7,204 nucleotides of DNA. It comes from Anaerolineales bacterium (GTDB lineage Bacteria; Chloroflexota; Anaerolineae; Anaerolineales; Villigracilaceae). The translations under genes were made by a program, and so were the position numbers. The notes under the pieces are model-generated. The model was not told where the DNA came from. It searched no databases and saw nothing but the letters and a program-made list of their open reading frames with translations. Shown here piece after piece: positions 1 to 7,103 of the stretch (positions within the stretch are counted from its first letter, which is position 1; the number at the start of each line of letters is the position of its first letter). Where the stretch lies: the NCBI GenBank assembly GCA_025966435.1, contig JAICRQ010000168.1, forward strand, positions 1 through 7,204, written 5' to 3'.

Positions 1-138
1 AAGGTCGTTTTTGACACGGCGTATGTGTTTGAACGGATTTCGTTCCAACAAGCAATCCAGGAAGTTAAAGAAAGTAATTATGCAATCATTTTCATTCTCG
101 TTGGCTTGTACGCTGTCTGGGATCTGAATCAATCCTGA
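1..138 (+). CDS. C-terminal end of an unrecognised protein, possibly membrane-associated (5' partial)
   Basis: An open frame runs from the first base to a TGA at 136-138, giving 45 residues with no start codon inside the window, so this is the tail of a gene that begins upstream. The visible part has a mixed amphipathic stretch (FERISFQQAIQEVKES) followed by a hydrophobic segment (YAIIFILVGLYAVW, about residues 27-40 of the fragment) and a short polar end. The hydrophobic segment could be a last membrane helix or the buried core of a soluble domain. I do not recognise the family. The gene lies in the same direction as all others and is 26 bases from the next start, so it probably belongs to the same transcription unit. 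The coding call rests on the open frame, plausible composition and spacing to the next gene. Confidence 0.55.
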   Translation, partial: KVVFDTAYVFERISFQQAIQEVKESNYAIIFILVGLYAVWDLNQS

Positions 139-164
139 TTGGTATTTGAAGGCGTATTTGATCG

Positions 165-2639
165 ATGACTCTTTATTCGGTAGACTTTTGCAAGGATCTC
201 GAACAGCGATTTGCGTCGTGTCAACTCGCCAGGCCTATACACGTGGAACGTTACGATGAAGGGGACCTGCTTGAGTATGAGATGGCGCCAATCTTGCCCG
301 GCAGCGGATGCGAGCGGGTATCTCTGCTTGTAGAAAGATTTGTTGGAGGCGGGTTTGCAGGACAGGTCTATAAAGTCAGGGTGTTATCGATCACCGGACC
401 ACAAACTACTCTTTCCTCCGAAAAAAGTTATGCCTTAAAAATCTTCATACCACCTTCTACAGTTGCCTTATTTTTTAGGAATCTTTTGTATGCGATCGGG
501 TTTCAAGCACCTTTTCAATTACAGGTCAATCCAACTGCGGCGCGGGCCGGCGCGCTCTGGCAGATGTTTATTCACCGCGCGGCTGCGATTCGCTTCGGAG
601 ATGAAAAAGCTGTCAACCGAATCCATGGGACACTGGTGGATACATCCTTGGGCAGCTGCGGCGAGATTACCGATTGGGTTGAGGGACGTCATTGGCGGCT
701 TGAAGTAGATGATCGCATCGACTTGCTCACCCGCTGGGAAAAAGGCCAGCTGGACGATGATCTTGAAGTGGGGTCTCCGGAATATCGTCACAAAAAATCG
801 TTCATGCATGAGTTCGTGAAGCTCCTCCACGAAATGGGCGCGCATGAGTTCGCCCGCCAGTATGAGTGGTCCACATGGAAGAGCCAGCCAAATGTTCTCA
901 AGCGTCTCGAGACAAATGAGAATCCTGAACGTGGGTTGACGGCTGTGGATTTTCGAGCCGGCCTAACACTCCTCCCTTTTTTGCCAATGAGTCCCGGTGA
1001 CATAAGCTTGATTTTTCAAGGCTTAAAGCGCAAAAGTATTGTCCAATTTGACCGCGGCGATCTGAATCGGCTGGAGACCTTTGTCCTGGCTCACAAGGCG
1101 GACTTTGCTGATTTGATGCCTCTTCTCAAGGAATTGCGAGAGTGTGAGCGCATCTATCGTAATTCGGCTCCTGACATCACTCATCATGGGCTGAGGTTCC
1201 TTTTTGATAAATCCCTTCGAGCTACGATTGCCAGTAGTGCCGTCGCAGGCTGGCGCATTCAAAATGTCATTAATGATTGCGCCGAAAAACGTTTGTACGC
1301 CAGTCGTCCTTTCCTTCTGTTCTTCTTTCTACTTGGTTTGCTTCCACTGTTGGGCACCATCTTGCGCAAAGCTATTGGTAGACCGGATTACCGCTCCCAT
1401 TACCTGCACCTGCTTTACGATATTTCTTATATGCAGAGAGCATTCCTTGCCTGGCGTATTGAATCACTGATTCGCTGGCATCGTGAGAACCGAGTTAAGT
1501 TGGAAAAAGTGGAAGCTATTTACCGATCGGCTTTACTTTATCTTTATCATGTTCCACTTTCCATATTGCCTGTAGGTCTTCATCGCTTCCTCTCTGACCG
1601 GTCATTCTTCCTCCAGACAGGTTACGATATTTTTGTGCGCCCAATCCGTTTGTATTTCAACGCTGCCATGAGAGAGGAATGGCTGCGAGAAATGGTCCAG
1701 CAAGGAAGGAATCATCAGATGATCAGCAGTCGGGATGCAGAGGAAATCCTCTCAAAGGTGGGCGACCCTTATATCCATAAATACTTGCAGAGCCTGGCGG
1801 TTCACATCTGTATGTCGCCCATTACACATGTTATTTCGTTTGGGCTGGCAGCGTATTATTTAATTACTCATCCTGAGATGCCCCAGGCGCAAGCATACGC
1901 GGTGGCGGCAGGAATCATTGCATTGTTTCAACTTATTCCTATTTCGCCTGGGTCCCTATCACGTGGGCTGTATGTACTGTATGTGGCTATTCGAGAACGC
2001 AATTTCAAGGATTACCGCATCGCCCTGCCTCTCGCATTCCTGAAATATGTTGGTTATTTATCTTTCCCTATCCAGATGACATATAGTTACCCGACGTTGG
2101 CGCGCTTTATGGCGGGTTTCTGGGCGACCCGCACCGTTCGCTTTGTGCCGGTTTTTGGGGAAAGTGGGGCGCTGCTGGAGCATAAGATTTTTACCCTCTT
2201 TTACAATGTACCTCTTACGATCCGCCGCAAAATGGTCGAACGGGCAGAGAGACGCAAATTGCAGAGACCACGTCTCTGGCATGCCGTTTTCGTTGTATTG
2301 GTCTTTGCCGGCCTGGGCGGATACAGCGAGTATTTATCCGTATTAAGGTTTGAGTCTGGGCATGGGCTCAGGCAAATGGCACCCATGTTGATCGCGGCAG
2401 GTTTTTTAGGCGGGATCTTGGTCAACACTGGTAGTGGGGGAGCCTCCTCTTCCCAGCGAATGATGCTAGTACTAGTAAGCGGAATCAGTATCGGTGTCCT
2501 GATTGCTGCGATTTCCTCAGCTTTGAACGTGCATGTACTGAGTACACCTATCCTCCTCCTCTCTAATATTTTCTGGTGCTCATTTATCGTTGGGCTGTTG
2601 TCCGTGGTGGGAGCAGTCGTGGCGGAATTCAAGATATGA
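165..2639 (+). CDS. Kinase-like domain fused to a multi-spanning membrane region
   Basis: This 824-residue protein has two parts. The N-terminal third resembles a protein-kinase fold: a glycine-rich loop at residues 61-68 (GGGFAGQV, followed by YKV), a VAIK-type lysine at K92 (YALKIF), a hinge-like ITDWVEG stretch near 168-174, a catalytic-loop-like segment at 236-247 (STWKSQPNVLKR, with N243) and a DFG-like VDFRAG at 261-266 (D262). The usual HxD catalytic aspartate is not evident, since the region reads QYEWSTWKSQPN, so it may be a pseudokinase or an atypical kinase of the ABC1/UbiB or lipopolysaccharide-kinase kind. From about residue 380 to the end there are roughly nine hydrophobic segments (near 381-400, 455-470, 545-565, 572-595, 620-640, 706-720, 738-752, 766-790 and 793-820). 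A PISPGS motif at 592-597 recalls the proline/glycine motif of LPG-synthase-type flippase domains, but only loosely. GAAGG-like GAAGG at 148-152 lies 12 bases before the ATG. The role is unknown; a part in handling a lipid-linked glycan is inferred from context only. Confidence 0.85.
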   Translation: MTLYSVDFCKDLEQRFASCQLARPIHVERYDEGDLLEYEMAPILPGSGCERVSLLVERFVGGGFAGQVYKVRVLSITGPQTTLSSEKSYALKIFIPPSTVALFFRNLLYAIGFQAPFQLQVNPTAARAGALWQMFIHRAAAIRFGDEKAVNRIHGTLVDTSLGSCGEITDWVEGRHWRLEVDDRIDLLTRWEKGQLDDDLEVGSPEYRHKKSFMHEFVKLLHEMGAHEFARQYEWSTWKSQPNVLKRLETNENPERGLTAVDFRAGLTLLPFLPMSPGDISLIFQGLKRKSIVQFDRGDLNRLETFVLAHKADFADLMPLLKELRECERIYRNSAPDITHHGLRFLFDKSLRATIASSAVAGWRIQNVINDCAEKRLYASRPFLLFFFLLGLLPLLGTILRKAIGRPDYRSHYLHLLYDISYMQRAFLAWRIESLIRWHRENRVKLEKVEAIYRSALLYLYHVPLSILPVGLHRFLSDRSFFLQTGYDIFVRPIRLYFNAAMREEWLREMVQQGRNHQMISSRDAEEILSKVGDPYIHKYLQSLAVHICMSPITHVISFGLAAYYLITHPEMPQAQAYAVAAGIIALFQLIPISPGSLSRGLYVLYVAIRERNFKDYRIALPLAFLKYVGYLSFPIQMTYSYPTLARFMAGFWATRTVRFVPVFGESGALLEHKIFTLFYNVPLTIRRKMVERAERRKLQRPRLWHAVFVVLVFAGLGGYSEYLSVLRFESGHGLRQMAPMLIAAGFLGGILVNTGSGGASSSQRMMLVLVSGISIGVLIAAISSALNVHVLSTPILLLSNIFWCSFIVGLLSVVGAVVAEFKI

Positions 2640-2702
2640 TGGGCGGTCAATGTTACGCGGATATATTTCCACCTGTCTGCAAGAGAGTCTTGTCCCTGTG
2701 AT

Positions 2703-2706
2703 AGGA
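2703..2706 (+). promoter_or_regulatory. Ribosome binding site supporting the start at 2712
   Basis: AGGA sits 5 bases before the ATG at 2712. A second in-frame ATG at 2754 has GGAG at 2739-2742, 11 bases upstream. The 2754 start would give a protein opening MKQQKTS directly before the first membrane helix, which is a more typical N-terminus. The first start is kept because its site is slightly better spaced, but the choice is open. Confidence 0.4.
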
Positions 2707-2711
2707 ACGGA

Positions 2712-3554
2712 ATGAATACGCCTAACACAATCATTAATGGAGTCTCTTCACATATGAAACAACAAAAAACCTCTATTCTTTTCCTGATCATTGCCGCAAT
2801 ATTTATCGGCATTACATTCCTGCCTCTCTTTGCCAGTGAACGCATTCTCGATCTTTTCGCGCGGGAGGATGGAGTCTTTGAGAACCTGACAGCTCTCTAT
2901 CTGTTCGTCATTGCATTGGTCTTTGGCGTTGCTTTATTCTATGTTCGGACCGCCTCGTTGCTGCTTAAATTATCTTATACAGGGCTGGCATTGCTTTTCT
3001 TTCTGGGTGCCGGAGAGGAGATTAGTTGGGGCGAGCGGATCTTTCACTGGGAGGATCAAAATTTCATCCGCGGCGTCAACGTGCAGGAAGAATTCACTCT
3101 TCATAATTTGAAGTATTTCCAAGGTGAGGAATCCATTATTCCTGTTAGTGCTTCGCAATTGTTTGTCGTTTTTGCTTTTATATTCGCGGTGCTGATCCCG
3201 CTTGCTTGCACCATTTCTCCCCGGATCAGCGAGTTTGTGGCACCGCGTTTTCCCGTGCTGCCTCTGTATCCCGGGGTGTTAGTGGTGCTCACGTATATTT
3301 TCCAGAAGCTCATGCTGAGAGTCCTACCTATTGTTCCGGCGCTCTACCAGCACCCGACCATGCCCATACCTCAGGGAGTGCATGAGATACGCGAACATGG
3401 GTTCACGTTTGCCTTGCTTGCTTCCGTCATTATTTATTTTTCAAGGGAATGGGCGGCGAAAAAAGTTGCAGACAGTCAGGCGATCAGCAACCAGATGACT
3501 AATCTTGGTTCCAGGATTCCTGTTGGCATGGAACATAAAGGAGAAAAAATATAG
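2712..3554 (+). CDS. Multi-spanning membrane protein with EEISWGER motif, function unknown
   Basis: This is a 280-residue integral membrane protein with about six hydrophobic segments (near residues 20-40, 57-77, 84-101, 148-168, 182-200 and 230-245). Several charged motifs lie at membrane borders and look functionally constrained: REDGVFENLTALY (51-63), GAGEEISWGERIFHWE (99-114), NVQEEFTLHNL (123-133) and VHEIREHGF (223-231). The pattern matches my recollection of an uncharacterised bacterial membrane family carrying EEISWG and an N-Q-E-x-x-x-H-N motif, but I cannot name an accession or function. Paired glutamates followed by a downstream HN recall CAAX-type intramembrane proteases, though the spacing (EE-x5-R rather than EE-x3-R) does not match. 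The C-terminal tail (251-280) is polar and probably not in the membrane. It follows the kinase-like membrane gene after 72 bases and probably shares its transcript. The start may instead be the in-frame ATG at 2754, which would remove 14 residues. Confidence 0.85.
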   Translation: MNTPNTIINGVSSHMKQQKTSILFLIIAAIFIGITFLPLFASERILDLFAREDGVFENLTALYLFVIALVFGVALFYVRTASLLLKLSYTGLALLFFLGAGEEISWGERIFHWEDQNFIRGVNVQEEFTLHNLKYFQGEESIIPVSASQLFVVFAFIFAVLIPLACTISPRISEFVAPRFPVLPLYPGVLVVLTYIFQKLMLRVLPIVPALYQHPTMPIPQGVHEIREHGFTFALLASVIIYFSREWAAKKVADSQAISNQMTNLGSRIPVGMEHKGEKI

Positions 3555-3561
3555 GATCCGT

Positions 3562-3636
3562 CTGAGCATGGATTCATTGAGCCTCTCAGTACTGTGCGTG
3601 AGAGCGAAGGCTGAGGAATGCCCTTGCGATGCTCAG
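3562..3636 (+). repeat. Nested inverted repeat in the 3555-3671 intergenic gap
   Basis: An 8-base perfect inverted repeat, CTGAGCAT at 3562-3569 and ATGCTCAG at 3629-3636, encloses a second one, CTCTCA at 3583-3588 and TGAGAG at 3599-3604, with a 10-base loop. Between them CATT (3575-3578) can pair with AATG (3617-3620), and AGC (3580-3582) with GCT (3610-3612). The right outer arm also forms a compact dyad of its own, ATGCTCAGCAT at 3629-3639. There is no T-tract after it, so it does not look like an intrinsic terminator. It could be a structured 5' leader for the gene at 3672, an mRNA processing or stability element, or chance. The pairings were found by eye without an energy calculation. 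Confidence 0.35.
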
Positions 3637-3671
3637 CATTGTAGCCGGAAGACAGAATCAAGCTTGCGTAT

Positions 3672-4787
3672 ATGAGAAATAAGAAACTAATTACCTGGTT
3701 GATCGTCGCGATTGCGATAGTTTTTTTTCTGCTGCTTTTGCGAACCTTGCAGCCAGCCAGCCCAGTTCCAGCCGTGACCAAGGATGTACAAACCTCCACT
3801 GTCACGGCCACTGTGTTGCCATCATTCACACCTGTTCCTACTCTGACGGCTGAGGATGTTTCCTGCCAGCGACCTTATTCAGATTCGTCCATCTGGAACA
3901 TTCCAATTGACTGGTCGATCGCAAAAATTCACCCGATGAGCGATTTGATGATGAGTGCGTTTTTTGAATCACATGATTGGATCGGATCAGACACCACGAA
4001 GTACACACCGAACATGTACTGGGTATCCGATAGTACTCCACTTATACCCGTACAATTGCTGAAGAATCGCTTCCGGGATGCGGTCAACGATCAGCAACTG
4101 CAATTCGGGGAACCTGCCAGTGTCGTATGGATGCCCCTTCCCCTGGAGGCCCGTCCTGCCGTGGGAACGGATGGACAGCTGGTCGTGATTAACGTCGACA
4201 CCGGCGAGGAATGGGGTTTGAATGAAGGCTTCGTTGACGACGAGGGAAACTGGTTTGCCAGCGGCGTATATCGCTATCACATTGAAAACTCCGGGATTCC
4301 CCCCGATGGCTTCGGACAGCGCGGGGCAGGGATCGGTCAGTTAGCCGGGATTGTGCGGCGCTGTGAAGTAGATCGCGGACGGATTGACCACGCCGTGACG
4401 CTTGCCTACGATTACCCCTGTGAGGAAGAAGTTTGCCTGCAAAATGGCTGGCCGGCTTCGATCCCTCCTTTTCGAAAAACGGATGGCAGAGGTATATCTT
4501 CCTATGACCTCCCGGAGGGCACGCGCCTTGCAATTCGACCTGACATATCCCGGGAACAGATCGTCGAGACTTGTGACGGAATTAAGGGATGTGTCGTCTG
4601 GGCCTTGAATATGCAAGAGTATGGCGGTTTTGTCGTCGATAACAGCGACCATCCCAAAACGTATGCCGAAGGCGATGCCACTGCCGAATGGGAGCCGTCG
4701 GTTTGGACTCGGAACATGCTGCGCAATATTCCGCAGGACTGGTATGTAGTGATCGATTGGGACCATCCCTCCACTGAGGTACGGTAG
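3672..4787 (+). CDS. Membrane-anchored extracellular protein with six cysteines, function unknown
   Basis: The 371-residue product begins MRNKK followed by a hydrophobic helix (about 7-24) with no clear signal-peptidase or lipobox site, so a signal anchor is most likely. A Thr/Pro/Val-rich linker (about 28-60, including SFTPVPTLTAED) leads to one globular domain (about 65-371) expected to be outside the cell. Visible motifs are PYSDSSIWNIPI (68-79), GFGQRGAGIGQLAGIVR (213-229), GRIDHAV (236-242), a KTDGRG turn (269-274), LPEGTRLAIRP (280-290) and YGGFVVDNSD (317-326). These resemble a family of secreted proteins in actinobacteria and related groups that I recall but cannot name or assign a reaction to. 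The domain has six cysteines (C65, C231, C250, C255, C301, C307); the last four form two close pairs suited to disulfides. The start is weakly supported: the nearest purine-rich site, GGAAG at 3647-3651, is 20 bases away, but an in-frame stop at 3642-3644 excludes a much longer form. It directly abuts the sulfotransferase gene. Confidence 0.85.
   Translation: MRNKKLITWLIVAIAIVFFLLLLRTLQPASPVPAVTKDVQTSTVTATVLPSFTPVPTLTAEDVSCQRPYSDSSIWNIPIDWSIAKIHPMSDLMMSAFFESHDWIGSDTTKYTPNMYWVSDSTPLIPVQLLKNRFRDAVNDQQLQFGEPASVVWMPLPLEARPAVGTDGQLVVINVDTGEEWGLNEGFVDDEGNWFASGVYRYHIENSGIPPDGFGQRGAGIGQLAGIVRRCEVDRGRIDHAVTLAYDYPCEEEVCLQNGWPASIPPFRKTDGRGISSYDLPEGTRLAIRPDISREQIVETCDGIKGCVVWALNMQEYGGFVVDNSDHPKTYAEGDATAEWEPSVWTRNMLRNIPQDWYVVIDWDHPSTEVR
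4776..4780 (+). promoter_or_regulatory. Ribosome binding site of the sulfotransferase gene, inside the preceding gene
   Basis: GAGGT lies 7 bases before the ATG at 4788, within the last codons of the upstream gene. The upstream stop TAG (4785-4787) is immediately followed by the ATG, so ribosomes ending on the first gene could restart on the second. This supports the 4788 start and translational coupling. Confidence 0.55.
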
Positions 4788-5564
4788 ATGGCTGCACGGG
4801 AGCTGGTTCTAAAACTGCGTGACAGGTTGAATTCCGCCTACACGCGCACGTTGCAGCGAACGTATTACAGGGTGTTCGGGCATCAGGTCGACCAAAGGTT
4901 TGTTATTATCGGCAATGCCCGTACTGGATCCAACTACCTTCTGGATGGCTTGAAAACCTCGCCGCGTATCCGAATGTATCACGAGATCTTTGCCTCGCAC
5001 AATCGCGAGGTGGGAAAGGATTTCGAAAAGATTCTTTCGACCCTTTATCAATATGAAAGCAAATCCATAGAGCTGGTAGGGTGTAAGGTCTTCTATAACC
5101 ACCTGACGGATGAGGAATGGAAAAAGCTTGTAAACCTCAGGGATTTCAAGGTCATTCACCTCACACGGCGAAACCGACTCCGGACGTTGATTTCTCTGGA
5201 AATTGCCTTCAAAACCGGCAAGTGGACGCATGCCGGAAATTCTGCAGAGTCAAAAGAGAAGCAGGTCGCGCTCGACCCGCAGAACCTCCTCAAACGTCTT
5301 GAGCACATCGAAGAGGGCGAGGCTCTGACACGGGTCCGTTTTTGTGACCGGCCTGTGTTGGAAGTCGTGTATGAAGACTTGGTACAATCGCCTCACGAGG
5401 TATTCGAATCGGTCGGGAATTATCTGGGTGTGGACGGGATCGATCCGGATCAGATCCGGCTGAAACAGCAAAACCCGGAAGGTCTGGCTCAATTAATCGT
5501 GAATTATGGTGAGGTTGAGGCTTTCTTAAAGAATACTCGTTTTGCAGAGTACCTCGTCCTTTGA
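4788..5564 (+). CDS. PAPS-dependent sulfotransferase (NodH/Stf0-like)
   Basis: This 258-residue soluble protein has the features of a sulfotransferase, which moves a sulfuryl group from 3'-phosphoadenylyl sulfate to a hydroxyl of a sugar or lipid. The 5'-phosphosulfate loop is FVIIGNARTGSNYLLDGL at residues 38-55, directly after a short strand. HEIF at 65-68 matches the pattern after the loop in the NodH and Stf0 groups. GCKVFYNH (98-105) and the 3'-phosphate binding segment VIHLTRRNRLRTLISLEIA (122-140) follow, with an arginine-rich stretch (R127, R128, R130, R132) and S136 in the expected place. VVYEDL (193-198) is the strand that precedes the C-terminal helices, and the end (KQNPEGLAQLIVNYGEVEAFLKNT region) fits the family. 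Length is normal for bacterial members. There is no signal peptide or membrane segment, so it acts in the cytoplasm, on a precursor before export. Its place between a secreted protein and an O-antigen polymerase-type gene suggests a polysaccharide repeat unit or its lipid carrier as substrate; the actual acceptor cannot be read from sequence. Confidence 0.88.
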   Translation: MAARELVLKLRDRLNSAYTRTLQRTYYRVFGHQVDQRFVIIGNARTGSNYLLDGLKTSPRIRMYHEIFASHNREVGKDFEKILSTLYQYESKSIELVGCKVFYNHLTDEEWKKLVNLRDFKVIHLTRRNRLRTLISLEIAFKTGKWTHAGNSAESKEKQVALDPQNLLKRLEHIEEGEALTRVRFCDRPVLEVVYEDLVQSPHEVFESVGNYLGVDGIDPDQIRLKQQNPEGLAQLIVNYGEVEAFLKNTRFAEYLVL

Positions 5565-5633
5565 GCTCTGAATGGATACAGAGAGTTGGTACTTTGATAT
5601 GCTCCTCTACCAGAGACTCGGAAAGAGTGAACG

Positions 5634-7103
5634 ATGAATATTACCAAGAGTGATCTGTTTTATGTGTTGATGAGTATTGTGGTCGCGGCCGTCGGCGTGG
5701 TTGCGGTTAGCAACCCAAACAGCAACCTCGGTCTTTATGGACTTATGGGTTTGGTGGCAATTGCTATTGTCATGGCAATCATCATCAAGCCCAGCCTGGG
5801 TGCAAATATTCTTGTGTTGGCGATTTTCACTAATATTTCGGATCTGCTTACGAAACAGGGATACATAGGCATCATTAAACCCCTTGTCGTGGTCGTGGCG
5901 GTTGCACTTCTATTACGTTACTTTTATGCCGGCCAAATTCCGATCGGGCATTCCAAAACAGCAAAGGTTGAATATTTGTTGTTGGCATACTTTATGGTCG
6001 TGATTGCGTCGTTTCTTGTGGCTTCCGATAAAACCATAGCAATGTCAGAGATCACAGATTTAGGCAAGGATATTGTCATTATTTACTGCATACTGTTCGC
6101 TTTGCGGCAACCTCAGACGTGGAAGCAGACAGCATGGCTCATGATTATTACTACAGTTTTGTTATGCTTGTTGAGTATGTACCAATTTGTTACAAATAAC
6201 TATGATCAGACCTTTTTCCTGTTGGCTTCCATTCAAATGGATAAGGCGCTCGGTGCCTCACCAATCCCGCGCATCGGAGGTCCCATCAATGCGCCCAACC
6301 TTTGGGCGCAGGTACTCGTTGCAATATCCACCTTAGTCGTGTTTCGGTTGTTTCACGAAAAGCAATTGGTAAAAAAATTGGCGGCGATTCTGATTCTAGG
6401 AATCATTCTATATGTTGTTTTCAATACTTATAGCCGCGGCGCTTATCTTGTGTTAGCCATCGATGCTGTTCTTCTATTGTTCGTATTCAGGAAGCAGTTC
6501 AATCCGATGATCCTCATTGGTGCCGCGATGGTTGTGATTCTGATGATTCCATTTTTACCGGCAACGTACCGGGACCGTTTTACATCCCTGTTTGTCGTTA
6601 CCGACGAGAATGGAATCTACCAGGATACATCGCTACGAGGTCGCAGCAGTGAAATGTTGACTGGGCTTGCAATGTTTGCAGAGCATCCGATTCTTGGGGT
6701 GGGGGCAGGAAATTACAAACCCAATTATCAGCGTTATGCTCAACTAATTGGAATAGAATTCAGAGCGGACGCGCGCGACCCCCATTCTCTCTACATTCAG
6801 CTCCTAGCGGAGACGGGGATATTAGGAACCGTAGCATTTTTAGCGATGATCTTCTTCCTGTTTGATGCGCTCAACAAGGCATGTCGTGCCCTCGAAAGAT
6901 GGCCTCAGTTCGCGGATTGGCTACCATGGATCAGCGCGATGCGATTTGTTATCCTATCCTACCTGTTGACCAGTATTTTCTTGCATAATGCCTATATTAG
7001 ATATCTCTGGCTCTTCATTGCAATGGCACTGGCTGGGATCCAGATTACATATACTATGTTGAACAATGGGGAACGGAACTTACCAGTTGAGGCAAGACGT
7101 TGA
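5634..7103 (+). CDS. O-antigen ligase/polymerase family membrane protein (Wzy/WaaL type)
   Basis: The 489-residue product is hydrophobic along most of its length, with about ten to twelve membrane helices, and ends in a short polar tail. It carries the hallmarks of the O-antigen ligase/polymerase family (Wzy_C, PF04932): RIGGPINAPNLWAQ (213-226), NTYSRGAYL (264-272) in a membrane segment, then a large extracytoplasmic loop (about 309-385) with RGRSSEM (335-341), HPILGVGAGNY (351-361) and HSLYIQLLAETGILG (384-398). The arginine in YSRG and the histidine in the H-S/N-x-Y motif are positions usually kept in this family. Members either polymerise lipid-linked repeat units or ligate glycans to lipid or protein on the outer face of the membrane. 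Sequence alone does not separate polymerase from ligase, but the flippase-like gene that follows favours a Wzx/Wzy-type polymerase. AAAGAG/GAGTGA (5622-5630) before the ATG is a modest ribosome binding site. The 69 bases before the gene hold no convincing promoter or terminator. Confidence 0.9.
   Translation: MNITKSDLFYVLMSIVVAAVGVVAVSNPNSNLGLYGLMGLVAIAIVMAIIIKPSLGANILVLAIFTNISDLLTKQGYIGIIKPLVVVVAVALLLRYFYAGQIPIGHSKTAKVEYLLLAYFMVVIASFLVASDKTIAMSEITDLGKDIVIIYCILFALRQPQTWKQTAWLMIITTVLLCLLSMYQFVTNNYDQTFFLLASIQMDKALGASPIPRIGGPINAPNLWAQVLVAISTLVVFRLFHEKQLVKKLAAILILGIILYVVFNTYSRGAYLVLAIDAVLLLFVFRKQFNPMILIGAAMVVILMIPFLPATYRDRFTSLFVVTDENGIYQDTSLRGRSSEMLTGLAMFAEHPILGVGAGNYKPNYQRYAQLIGIEFRADARDPHSLYIQLLAETGILGTVAFLAMIFFLFDALNKACRALERWPQFADWLPWISAMRFVILSYLLTSIFLHNAYIRYLWLFIAMALAGIQITYTMLNNGERNLPVEARR

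Noticed and set aside
2466..2475. Palindrome CTAGTACTAG
   Set aside because: It arises from two repeats of the Leu-Val codon pair CTA GTA in a membrane helix of the kinase-like protein and needs no regulatory explanation.
2680..2692. Small hairpin CAAGA-GAG-TCTTG between the first two complete genes
   Set aside because: The stem is five bases with a three-base loop and no T-tract follows, so it does not support a terminator call.
2636..2701. 21-codon open frame (ATG overlapping the TGA of the kinase-like gene) ending just before the next gene
   Set aside because: The ATGA overlap is suggestive of coupling, but the peptide is short, lacks recognisable features and could easily be chance in a 72-base gap.
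2201..2845. 214-codon open frame on the - strand
   Set aside because: It lies opposite the 3' end of the kinase-like gene and the start of the next one. Its translation is rich in Arg, Pro, Thr and Ile with no recognisable domain, and the + strand reading is clearly a membrane protein.
4341..4766. 141-codon open frame on the - strand
   Set aside because: It is wholly opposite the exoprotein gene, whose + strand product has a coherent anchor, linker and domain. The antisense product has no motif and no plausible start context.
4809..5231. 140-codon open frame on the - strand
   Set aside because: It is opposite the sulfotransferase cofactor-binding motifs, which establish the + strand as coding.
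5566..5612. Two short inverted repeats (CTCTG/CAGAG and TGGTA/TACCA) before the polymerase-like gene
   Set aside because: Stems are only five bases, one loop is 16 bases and there is no T-tract. No -35/-10 pair with proper spacing was found there either.
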